The notes beneath the pieces were generated by a model. The model was not told where the DNA came from. It saw only the letters and a program-made list of their open reading frames with translations, and did not search any database. Of a stretch of 64,000 nucleotides of DNA, positions 17,014 to 24,481 are shown piece after piece. The stretch is taken from the NCBI GenBank assembly GCA_001464335.1, contig LNEV01000009.1, positions 248,001 to 312,000 on the forward strand, written 5' to 3'. A program made the position numbers and the translations under genes. Within the stretch, counting starts at the first letter, position 1. Each line of letters opens with the position of its first letter. The DNA is from Rhizobiales bacterium Ga0077545 (GTDB lineage Bacteria; Pseudomonadota; Alphaproteobacteria; Rhizobiales; Methylopilaceae).

Positions 17014-17430
17014 ATGAAAACAAAAGACGGCGTCAGCCTTTGCGCGATTGCGCTTCTACTGGCCGGTTGCGCATCTAGCGCCAAAGACATTCCGGCAAGT
17101 TACGTGTCACCACTCATGTATCAGAGCTATTCGTGCGAGCAGCTTCAAATGGAAGCGCAAAGAATTTCTTCGCGCGCCGCTGAGATTTCTGGCGTTCAGG
17201 ACAAAAAAGCTTCCAGCGACGCTGTGAAGATGGGCGTCGGCGTTATTCTGTTCTGGCCGACTTTGTTCTTCATCAAAGGCGATGGCACGACAGCGGCTGA
17301 GGTCGGCCGTCTAAAAGGTGAAATGGACGCCGTCGAGCAGGCCAGCATCCAGAAGAATTGCGGTATTCACTTCCAGCGCGAAGCTCCAAAGGTGCCACCC
17401 AAAAAAGCGGCACATAACGGGCGCGATTAA
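17014..17430 (+). CDS. Small putative lipoprotein
   Basis: 138 residues. The N-terminus is a lipoprotein signal (SLCAIALLLAGC, lipobox cysteine at 19). Then follows a conserved block YQSYSCEQLQMEAQRISSRA, a hydrophobic stretch (GVGVILFWPTLFFIKG, about 75-90) and a coiled segment (GRLKGEMDAVEQASIQKNCG). This is a recurrent small lipoprotein family in Proteobacteria whose members are sometimes misnamed as ABC-transporter ATPases; there is no ATPase motif here. Function unknown. The DNA is a little AT-richer than its neighbours. GGGG precedes the ATG. Confidence 0.82.
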   Translation: MKTKDGVSLCAIALLLAGCASSAKDIPASYVSPLMYQSYSCEQLQMEAQRISSRAAEISGVQDKKASSDAVKMGVGVILFWPTLFFIKGDGTTAAEVGRLKGEMDAVEQASIQKNCGIHFQREAPKVPPKKAAHNGRD

Positions 17431-17565
17431 GCCGGGTATCGCTGGACCGCTCGATCATGAGTTCATGGGGCGTTATTCCGCGCCGATCAGTCGAACCTTG
17501 ACTCCCACCCATCCCCTCGTGTCTCTCCGCGCAACTTCAGAAACAGGCGAACGAGGAGCGCGCTT

Positions 17566-18498
17566 ATGGGGACGGCATTCGTCTTTCCGGGGCAGGGGAG
17601 CCAGCAGGTCGGCATGGGCAAGGCCCTGGCCGAGCAGTTTCCGGCGGCGAAGGCCGTGTTCGACGAAGTGGATGCGGCGCTCGGCGAGAAGCTTTCCGCG
17701 ATCATGTGGGACGGCCCCGAGGATCAACTGACCCTGACGGCCAACACCCAGCCGGCGCTTCTGGCGGTTTCCATCGCGGTCGTGCGCGTGCTCGAGGCCG
17801 AGCGCGGCCTGCGCCTGACGGACGGGCAGTTCGCGGCGGGGCATTCGCTGGGTGAATATTCGGCGCTGTGCGCCACCGGCGCGCTGACCCTGTTCGACGC
17901 CGCGCGGCTTCTGCGCATTCGCGGCAACGCCATGCAGGCGGCCGTGCCCGTGGGGCAGGGCGGCATGACGGCCCTCATCGGCACGACGCCGGAACAGGCC
18001 GCCGACATCGCTGCGGAAGCGGCGGGCAGCGATGTGCTCACCGTCGCCAACGACAATGGCGGCGGGCAGGTCGTCGTGTCCGGCACGAAAGCCGCCGCCG
18101 ACCGCGCCATCGACATCGCCAAGGCCAAGGGCGTGAAGCGCGCGCTGCCGCTTTCCGTTTCCGCGCCGTTCCATTCGCCGCTGATGGCCCCGGCCGCCGA
18201 GGCCATGCGCGAGGCGCTGGCGGGCGTTGCCGTTCAGGCGCCGGTGATCCCCGTCATCGCCAACATGACCGCCGCGCCCGTGACCGACCCCGAGGAGATC
18301 AAGAAGCTTCTCGTCGCGCAGGTGACGGGCACCGTGCGCTGGCGCGAAAGCGTAGGCTATATGAGCGCGCAGGGCGTGACGCGCTTTCTCGAACTCGGCT
18401 CGGGCAAGGTGCTCGCCGGGCTCGTGAAGCGCATCGCCGACGGCGCCGAAGCACAGAGCGTCGGCACGCCGGACGATATCGCGGCGTTTACGTCGTGA
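17566..18498 (+). CDS. fabD: Malonyl-CoA:ACP transacylase
   Basis: 310 residues. FVFPGQGSQ opens the protein; the nucleophile is Ser94 in GHSLGEYSAL, and the catalytic histidine lies in SAPFHSPLM. It moves the malonyl group from CoA to ACP to feed fatty-acid elongation. GAGGAG lies about 7 nt upstream of the ATG. It heads the cluster fabD-fabG-acpP-fabF. The 135 bases upstream contain no gene and presumably the cluster promoter. Confidence 0.97.
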   Translation: MGTAFVFPGQGSQQVGMGKALAEQFPAAKAVFDEVDAALGEKLSAIMWDGPEDQLTLTANTQPALLAVSIAVVRVLEAERGLRLTDGQFAAGHSLGEYSALCATGALTLFDAARLLRIRGNAMQAAVPVGQGGMTALIGTTPEQAADIAAEAAGSDVLTVANDNGGGQVVVSGTKAAADRAIDIAKAKGVKRALPLSVSAPFHSPLMAPAAEAMREALAGVAVQAPVIPVIANMTAAPVTDPEEIKKLLVAQVTGTVRWRESVGYMSAQGVTRFLELGSGKVLAGLVKRIADGAEAQSVGTPDDIAAFTS

Positions 18499-18506
18499 GT
18501 TTTTCG

Positions 18507-18627
18507 CCTCTCCCCTTGTGGGAGAGGCCGAGTCTGCGAAGCAGACCGGGTGAGGGGTAACGACGTCAGCGACCCCTCACCCGGCCATCGCTTCGCGATG
18601 TGCCGACCTCTCCCACAAGGGGAGAGG
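18507..18627. repeat. 121-bp imperfect palindromic intergenic element between fabD and fabG
   Basis: The outer arms are CCTCTCCCCTTGTGGGAGAGG (18507 on) and its mirror CCTCTCCCACAAGGGGAGAGG (to 18627); inner arms GGGTGAGGGGT and ACCCCTCACCC also pair. This looks like the dispersed palindromic elements found between genes in Hyphomicrobiales. Transcribed, it would form a long cruciform-like hairpin inside the fab mRNA. Confidence 0.88.
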
Positions 18628-18655
18628 TGAGAGCGCGTAGATGCAGGAGATCCAT

Positions 18656-19393
18656 ATGTTCGACCTTACAGGCAAGCGCGCGCTGGTGACCGGCGCATCC
18701 GGCGGCATCGGCGGCGATATCGCCCGGGCGCTGCACAAACAGGGCGCGAGCGTTGCGCTTTCGGGCACCCGCAAGGAGGCGCTCGACGCCGTTGCGGGCG
18801 AGCTGAAAGAGCGTACGCACACCCTGATCTGCAATCTCTCCGACACCGCGCAGGTGGACGCGCTGGTCGGCCAGGCGGAAGCGGCGCTCGGCGGTCTCGA
18901 CATCCTCGTCCACAATGCCGGCATCACGCGCGACAACCTCTTCATGCGCATGAAGAACGAGGAATGGGACGAGGTGCTGGCCGTGAACCTCACGGCGGGC
19001 TTCCGGCTTTACCGTTCGGCGCTGCGCGGAATGATGAAGCAGCGCTCCGGCCGCCTGATCGGCATCACCTCCGTCGTCGGCGTGACCGGCAATCCGGGGC
19101 AGGGCAATTATGCCGCCTCCAAGGCCGGCCTCATCGGCATGTCGAAGGCGCTGGCGCAGGAAGTCGCGAGCCGCAACGTGACCGTCAACACCGTCGCTCC
19201 GGGCTTCATCGAGACGCCCATGACCCATGCGCTGAACGACAAGCAGAAAGAAGCCATCATCCAGCGCGTGCCGGCCGGACGGCTCGGCACCGGCGGGGAC
19301 GTGGCCGCATCGGTCGTTTATCTCGCCAGCGACGAGGCCGCTTATATGACCGGCCAGACCCTTCACGTGAATGGCGGAATGGCCATGATCTGA
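18656..19393 (+). CDS. fabG: 3-oxoacyl-ACP reductase
   Basis: 245 residues, short-chain dehydrogenase. NADPH-binding TGASGGIG, then NAG (HNAGITRDN), the catalytic Ser in ITSVVG, and Tyr/Lys in YAASK. C-terminal family block PMTHALNDKQKEAI. It reduces 3-oxoacyl-ACP in the first reductive step of each elongation round. Start ATG at 18656 has AGGAG 6-7 nt upstream; an earlier in-frame ATG at 18641 precedes that site and was rejected. Confidence 0.97.
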   Translation: MFDLTGKRALVTGASGGIGGDIARALHKQGASVALSGTRKEALDAVAGELKERTHTLICNLSDTAQVDALVGQAEAALGGLDILVHNAGITRDNLFMRMKNEEWDEVLAVNLTAGFRLYRSALRGMMKQRSGRLIGITSVVGVTGNPGQGNYAASKAGLIGMSKALAQEVASRNVTVNTVAPGFIETPMTHALNDKQKEAIIQRVPAGRLGTGGDVAASVVYLASDEAAYMTGQTLHVNGGMAMI

Positions 19394-19398
19394 GCCAG

Positions 19399-19445
19399 TT
19401 CCGGCCCCTCACAGGCCCACTTTCGGGCTTGTGGCCAAGCCGGAA
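19399..19445 (+). promoter_or_regulatory. Stable hairpin between fabG and acpP
   Basis: TTCCGGC at 19399 pairs with GCCGGAA ending at 19445, with an inner stem of CACAGGCCC and GGGCTTGTG. No T-run follows. A tandem 11-base repeat (CCCGAGGGGTG twice) lies at about 19471-19492. The 221-base gap to acpP probably holds a separate acpP promoter. Confidence 0.5.
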
Positions 19446-19614
19446 TAAGTGTGTTAATCGACCGTGAACCCGAGGGGTGCCCGAGGGGTGGGGGCCGTTA
19501 TTCTCTAAGAGGCAGCGGCCTTATCAAGGGCACGAATCACAGCGGGGCGGGGCGTCTTTTCGGCGACTCATCCAGCAGTTGAAATCAGCAACATTTGTAC
19601 CGAGGAACCGAGCG

Positions 19615-19851
19615 ATGAGCGACATTGCCGAACGGGTAAAGAAAATCGTGATCGAGCATCTGGGCGTGGATGCCGACAAGGTCACCGAAAAGGCCAGCTT
19701 CATCGACGATCTGGGCGCTGACAGCCTGGACACGGTGGAACTCGTCATGGCCTTCGAAGAAGAGTTCGGCGTCGAGATCCCGGACGACGCGGCCGAGACC
19801 ATCCTGACGGTCGGCGACGCGACGAAGTTCCTGGAAAAGAACGCCGCCTGA
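19615..19851 (+). CDS. acpP: Acyl carrier protein
   Basis: 78 residues, strongly acidic. The phosphopantetheine attachment serine is in [16 protein letters not shown]. It carries growing acyl chains for FabD, FabG, FabF and for lipid A and phospholipid acyltransferases. The start at 19615 follows GAGGAA at about 8 nt. The long 5' leader and the partial terminator behind the gene suggest that it is expressed at a higher level than its neighbours. Confidence 0.97.
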   Translation: MSDIAERVKKIVIEHLGVDADKVTEKASFIDDLGADSLDTVELVMAFEEEFGVEIPDDAAETILTVGDATKFLEKNAA

Positions 19852-19884
19852 GCGGCCGTTTTTCAGTGATATGATACGACACGG

Positions 19885-19909
19885 AACGCCCCCAATGGGG
19901 GCGTTTTGG
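19885..19909 (+). terminator. Intrinsic terminator/attenuator between acpP and fabF
   Basis: AACGCCCCC, loop AAT, GGGGGCGTT then TT: 9-bp GC-rich stem with a short T-run, 34 nt after acpP and only 17 nt before fabF. It probably ends most acpP transcripts while allowing some read-through. Confidence 0.75.
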
Positions 19910-19925
19910 CGCAGAGGAACAGGGC

Positions 19926-21191
19926 ATGAGACGCGTCGTCGTGACCGGGATAGGCATGGTTTCGCCGCTGGCAACAGGGGCGGAACTGACCTGGCAACGT
20001 TTGCTGGAAGGCAAAAGCGGGGCGTCGAAGATCGAGCATTTCGATGTCTCCGATCTCCCTGCGAAGATCGCCTGCACGGTCAAGCGCGGCGACGGCACCG
20101 ACGGAACCTTCAATCCAGACCAGTGGATGGACCCGAAGGACCAGCGCCGCGTCGACAACTTCATCACCTTTGGCGTCGCGGCGGCCGATCAGGCGATCGC
20201 CGACAGCGGCCTCGTCTTCGACACCTATGAAAAGCAGATCGCGGCCGGCACCTATCTGGGCTCCGGCATCGGCGGCCTGAAACAGCTCGACGAAGGCTCC
20301 CAGCTCATCGTCGAGAAGGGCCCGCGCAAGATGGGCCCGTTCTTCATTCCGGGCCTGCTGATCAATCTCGCCTCCGGCTATGTGTCGATCAAGCACCAGC
20401 TCAAGGGCCCCAACTCCTCCGTCGTTACGGCCTGCTCGACCGGCTCGCACGCCATCGGCGATGCGGCGCGCATCGTTGCGCTGGGCGATGCGGATGTGAT
20501 GGTCGCGGGCGGGGCGGAAGCCTCGATCACGCGCCTCGGCTTTGCCGGGTTCTGCGCCTGCCGCGCGCTCTCCACCGGCTTCAACGACACGCCGGAAAAG
20601 GCCTCGCGTCCCTACGACAAGGACCGTGACGGTTTCGTCATGGGCGAGGGCGCGGGCGTGGTCGTTCTGGAAGAACTCGAACACGCTCTGGCGCGCGGCG
20701 CCAAGATCTACGGCGAAGTCATCGGCTACGGCATGTCGGGCGATGCCTATCATGTCACCGCGCCGTCCGAAGATGGCGACGGTGCGTACCGCGCCATGGC
20801 CGCCGCCGTGAAGCGCGCGGGAATCCAGCCGTCCGAAATCGACTACATCAACGCACACGGCACCTCGACGCCGCTCGGCGACGAGATCGAACTGCGGGCC
20901 GTCGAGCGCATCATCGGCAATGCGGCGGGCAAGGTCTCGATGTCTTCCACGAAATCGGCGGTCGGGCATCTGCTCGGTGCGGCCGGTGCCGTCGAGGCTA
21001 TCTTCTCGCTTCTGGCCATGCGGGACAATGTGGCTCCGCCGACGCTCAATCTCGACAATCCCTCCGTCGAGACTGCGCTCGATCTGGTGCCGCACGAGAA
21101 GCGCGAGCGCGAGATCAATGTTGTCCTGTCGAACTCGTTCGGCTTCGGCGGCACCAATGCGAGCCTGATCTTCCGCCGCTACGTCGCCTGA
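19926..21191 (+). CDS. fabF: 3-oxoacyl-ACP synthase II
   Basis: 421 residues, thiolase fold. The condensing triad is complete: cysteine in TACSTGSHA, histidines in NAHGTSTP and VGHLLGAAGA. It elongates acyl-ACP with malonyl-ACP, including the step that makes cis-vaccenate. An AGAGGAACAGG sequence precedes the ATG. It follows acpP through an attenuator. A hairpin (21193-21230) sits right behind its stop codon before mltG. Confidence 0.97.
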   Translation: MRRVVVTGIGMVSPLATGAELTWQRLLEGKSGASKIEHFDVSDLPAKIACTVKRGDGTDGTFNPDQWMDPKDQRRVDNFITFGVAAADQAIADSGLVFDTYEKQIAAGTYLGSGIGGLKQLDEGSQLIVEKGPRKMGPFFIPGLLINLASGYVSIKHQLKGPNSSVVTACSTGSHAIGDAARIVALGDADVMVAGGAEASITRLGFAGFCACRALSTGFNDTPEKASRPYDKDRDGFVMGEGAGVVVLEELEHALARGAKIYGEVIGYGMSGDAYHVTAPSEDGDGAYRAMAAAVKRAGIQPSEIDYINAHGTSTPLGDEIELRAVERIIGNAAGKVSMSSTKSAVGHLLGAAGAVEAIFSLLAMRDNVAPPTLNLDNPSVETALDLVPHEKREREINVVLSNSFGFGGTNASLIFRRYVA

Positions 21192-21192
21192 G

Positions 21193-21230
21193 TATCGGGC
21201 GCTCGGCTTTTGCCGCATTCGCGCCCGATA
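21193..21230 (+). terminator. Hairpin behind fabF
   Basis: TATCGGGCGC and GCGCCCGATA form a perfect 10-bp stem around an 18-nt loop. No T-run follows, so termination would be inefficient or the hairpin protects the fabF 3' end. Confidence 0.5.
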
Positions 21231-21268
21231 ATGCGTAAACTGGCTGAAGCTGAGGATTCGCAGAGCGC

Positions 21269-22777
21269 ATGACCGATTACGATCCGACGGGAAAAGGCAA
21301 TCCGCCGGGCATCCGCCCCGATCCGGCCTCTTCCGGCCGCGAGCCCGCGGGCCCGTTTTCGAATGCGCCGCCGCCGCGCAACCCCTTCCACGACGCGCCG
21401 CGCGATACGCTTCCTGCTGAATATGAGCCGGGAACGGCCGAGACCGGCGATCCTCGTCGGCCGCACCACCTGGACAATACCGGCTTTCCGGACATCGGAG
21501 CCTCCGAGGTCCGGCCCGGCACGGCGGCGTTTCCGCCGGGATACGATTCGGCCGCCGAGCGCAGCGTTGCCGCACAGCCGGAAAAGCGCGGCTGGTTCGG
21601 CCGCAAGTCGAAGCCCGCACCGCAGCGGGCCGCAAGCCCGCCGCCTCCGCCGCCACCCGGCAACAAGAAACGCTCGCGCGCCGAGCGCTCGCGCAGTCCC
21701 TTCATCGCCGGGGCCAATGCGGCCTTCACCATCCTGCTGCTTGTTCTGTTCGGCGCCGCGGCGGCCGTGCATTACGGCATCAAGACCTACAACGAGCCCG
21801 GGCCGCTCCAGGCCGAGACCGATGTCGTGATCCCTCGCGGCTCCGGCCCGCGCGACATCGGCGAGCGGCTGCAGCAGGCGGGAGCCATCGAAAATTCGAC
21901 CGTGTTCCTCGCGGGCGTGCAGGTGTCCGGCAATCGCGGGCTGCTGAAAGCGGGCGAATACCGCATTCCGGCACATGCCAGCATGAGCCAGATCGTGGCC
22001 ATGATCGCCAAGGGCGATGTGATTGCCCATACGGTGACGATCCCCGAAGGACTGACGTCCCGGCAGATCGTCAACCGCCTTCTGGAAGAAACCATCCTGT
22101 CGGGAACGGTCGCCGATGTGCCGCCCGAAGGCACGCTTCTGCCCGAGACCTATCAGATCACGCGCGGTACGGACCGGCAGGCGCTGCTCGACCGCATGGC
22201 GGCGGAACAGAAGAAGCTGCTCGACGCCATCTGGAAAAAGCGCGACACGTCCGTGCCGGTGAAATCGCCGCTCGAGCTGGTGACGCTGGCCTCCATCGTC
22301 GAAAAGGAAACCGGCGTGGCAAGCGAGCGGCCGCGCGTCGCCTCCGTTTTCGTCAACCGGCTTAACAAGAAGATGCGCCTGCAATCGGACCCGACGATCA
22401 TCTACGGGCTGGTTCAGGGGGCGGGAACGCTCGGCCGCCCGATCCTGCGCAGCGAGATCACGAAGCCGACGCCCTACAACACCTACACGATCCCGGCGCT
22501 GCCGCCGGGCCCGATCGCCAATCCCGGCCGCGCGAGCCTCGAAGCCGTCGCGAGCCCGGAAAAGACCAGCGATCTTTACTTCGTCGCGGACGGCTCGGGC
22601 GGGCATGCCTTCGCCGAAACGCTTGAGGGGCACAACCGCAATGTCGCCCGCTGGCGCCAGCTGCAGCGCGCCGCCGACAACGACCGGGCGCCGGTGGATG
22701 CCGCGCAGCCGCCCGCCGGCGCACCCGCATCGGCCCCGGCAGCGCCGCGGAACCGCCCGGCGACGGGCACCAATTAA
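21269..22777 (+). CDS. mltG: Endolytic murein transglycosylase
   Basis: 502 residues. A long proline-rich, charged cytoplasmic region (about 1-145) precedes a single membrane helix (FTILLLVLFGAAAAVHYG). The periplasmic part has a LysM-like segment and the YceG/MltG domain, with the catalytic glutamate in ASIVEKETG (about residue 345) and the SDPTIIYG block. A proline/alanine tail closes the protein. MltG cuts nascent glycan strands and sets their length. The N-terminal extension is much longer than in E. coli MltG (340 residues). The fabF-mltG link is conserved. Confidence 0.95.
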   Translation: MTDYDPTGKGNPPGIRPDPASSGREPAGPFSNAPPPRNPFHDAPRDTLPAEYEPGTAETGDPRRPHHLDNTGFPDIGASEVRPGTAAFPPGYDSAAERSVAAQPEKRGWFGRKSKPAPQRAASPPPPPPPGNKKRSRAERSRSPFIAGANAAFTILLLVLFGAAAAVHYGIKTYNEPGPLQAETDVVIPRGSGPRDIGERLQQAGAIENSTVFLAGVQVSGNRGLLKAGEYRIPAHASMSQIVAMIAKGDVIAHTVTIPEGLTSRQIVNRLLEETILSGTVADVPPEGTLLPETYQITRGTDRQALLDRMAAEQKKLLDAIWKKRDTSVPVKSPLELVTLASIVEKETGVASERPRVASVFVNRLNKKMRLQSDPTIIYGLVQGAGTLGRPILRSEITKPTPYNTYTIPALPPGPIANPGRASLEAVASPEKTSDLYFVADGSGGHAFAETLEGHNRNVARWRQLQRAADNDRAPVDAAQPPAGAPASAPAAPRNRPATGTN

Positions 22778-22886
22778 GAGCGTGTTCGCATAAATCCCCG
22801 GGCTTTGCCCGCGGGCGGTTGAGAGCGGGCGTGCGCGCCGTTATGGTCGCGCACCTTTTCCAGTGGTTCTTACAGGCAGAGTTGAG

Positions 22887-23774
22887 ATGGGTCTTGCGAG
22901 CATGACCGGGTTCGCCCGCAGCGACGGGTCGCTCCAGGGCGCGCGCTGGACCTGGGAACTCAAGACCGTCAATGGGCGCGGGCTCGATGTGCGGGTGCGC
23001 GTTCCCGCCGGCATGGATGCGCTCGATGCGGCCGCGCGCGCGGCCATCTCGGCGCGGCTCGTGCGTGGAACCTGCAATGCCAATCTCGTGCTGACGCGCG
23101 ACGGCGCACAGCCCCTCGTGAAGATCAATGAGCCGGTTCTGGCATCGCTCGTCGCGGCGCTCGACGTGCTGAAGGGCCGGATCGACGCGACCGCGCCTTC
23201 GCTCGACGGACTTCTGAATGTGCGGGGCGTGGTCGAAATCGCCGAGCCCGAGCAGGACGAGGCAGCGCGAGCGGCCGAGGCTGCGGCCATCCTGAAATCG
23301 CTCGATGTCGCGCTCGACCAGCTCGAAGCCACGCGGCGGCGCGAGGGCGATGCGCTGGAGCGCGTGCTGAACGAGCGGCTCGACACGATCGAGAAGCTGA
23401 CGAAGGTTCTGGAGGCGCATCCGGCGCGCACGGCGGAAGCCATTCGCGAGAAACTCCGCGAACAGGTCGCGGCGCTGCTCGACGCCTCTCCCATGCTCGA
23501 CGCCGACCGGCTGCATCAGGAAGCCGTTCTTCTGGCGACGAAGGCCGATGTGCGCGAGGAACTGGACCGTCTGTCCGCGCATGTCGGCGCGGCGCGCGAG
23601 CTTCTGGCCGAGGGCAAGGCGGTCGGCCGCCGGCTCGATTTCCTCTCGCAGGAGTTTGGCCGCGAGTCGAACACGATTGTTTCGAAATCCAACCATGTGA
23701 GCCTTACAGCCGTCGGGCTCGACCTCAAATCCACCGTGGAACAGTTCCGCGAGCAGGTACAGAACGTCGAATGA
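22887..23774 (+). CDS. YicC family endoribonuclease-like protein
   Basis: 295 residues, beginning MGLASMTGFARSDG, the typical YicC start, and ending LKSTVEQFREQVQNVE, the typical YicC/YloC C-terminus with the DUF1732 domain. Homologues in E. coli and Bacillus have endoribonuclease activity. ATG at 22887 was chosen to match the family; another ATG eight codons upstream is less likely. Its stop overlaps the gmk start (ATGA), a long-known pairing. Confidence 0.93.
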   Translation: MGLASMTGFARSDGSLQGARWTWELKTVNGRGLDVRVRVPAGMDALDAAARAAISARLVRGTCNANLVLTRDGAQPLVKINEPVLASLVAALDVLKGRIDATAPSLDGLLNVRGVVEIAEPEQDEAARAAEAAAILKSLDVALDQLEATRRREGDALERVLNERLDTIEKLTKVLEAHPARTAEAIREKLREQVAALLDASPMLDADRLHQEAVLLATKADVREELDRLSAHVGAARELLAEGKAVGRRLDFLSQEFGRESNTIVSKSNHVSLTAVGLDLKSTVEQFREQVQNVE

Positions 23775-24433
23775 GCAGCACGCCAAACGAGATCGATCGC
23801 CGGGGCATCATGCTCGTCGTGTCCTCGCCTTCCGGCGCGGGCAAGACGACGCTGACGCGCAACCTGCTGCAGGAAGAAGAGGACGTCGTGATGTCCGTTT
23901 CCGTCACGACACGGCCCAAGCGTGGCAGCGAGATCGAGGGCGTTCACTACTTTTTCAAGACGCAGAAGCAGTTCGACCGCATGCGTGAGAGCGGCGAACT
24001 CCTGGAATGGGCCACCGTTCACGACAATTGCTACGGCACGCCGAAGGACGCTGTGGAAGCGGCTCTGGCGTCCGGCAAGGATGTTCTTTTCGACATCGAC
24101 TGGCAGGGCACGCAGCAACTGAAAGAAAGCGCACTCGCTCCGGACGTCGTGACCGTGTTCGTTTTGCCGCCTTCCGCCGCAGAACTGAAAGCCCGGCTCG
24201 AGCGCAGGGCCGAAGATCCGCCAGAGGTCATTCACCGGCGCCTGCGGAATGCTGCCGAGGAAATTCCGCACTGGAACGAATACGATTATGTTCTCGTGAA
24301 CCGGGATCTGGACAAAAGTTTTCTGCGCCTTCGCTCGATCCTGCAGAGCGAACGGCTGAAACGCGTACAGCCGGACAATGTGAAGGCGTTCGTTGAGAAG
24401 CTGCTCGCCGAACTCAAGGATGTCGGTTCCTGA
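23771..24433 (+). CDS. gmk: Guanylate kinase
   Basis: 220 residues. P-loop SSPSGAGKTTL, then the GMP-binding block SVTTRPKRGSEIEGVHYFF and the DIDWQGTQQL segment. It converts GMP to GDP with ATP. The ATG overlaps the yicC stop by 4 nt, so translation is coupled. It is the last gene of the fab-mltG-yicC-gmk series; the next gene follows after 48 nt. Confidence 0.97.
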   Translation: MSSTPNEIDRRGIMLVVSSPSGAGKTTLTRNLLQEEEDVVMSVSVTTRPKRGSEIEGVHYFFKTQKQFDRMRESGELLEWATVHDNCYGTPKDAVEAALASGKDVLFDIDWQGTQQLKESALAPDVVTVFVLPPSAAELKARLERRAEDPPEVIHRRLRNAAEEIPHWNEYDYVLVNRDLDKSFLRLRSILQSERLKRVQPDNVKAFVEKLLAELKDVGS

Positions 24434-24481
24434 GGGACGTTCGCCGCTGATCGCACGCGCCTTCCGTTCTCGGAGCCGAAC

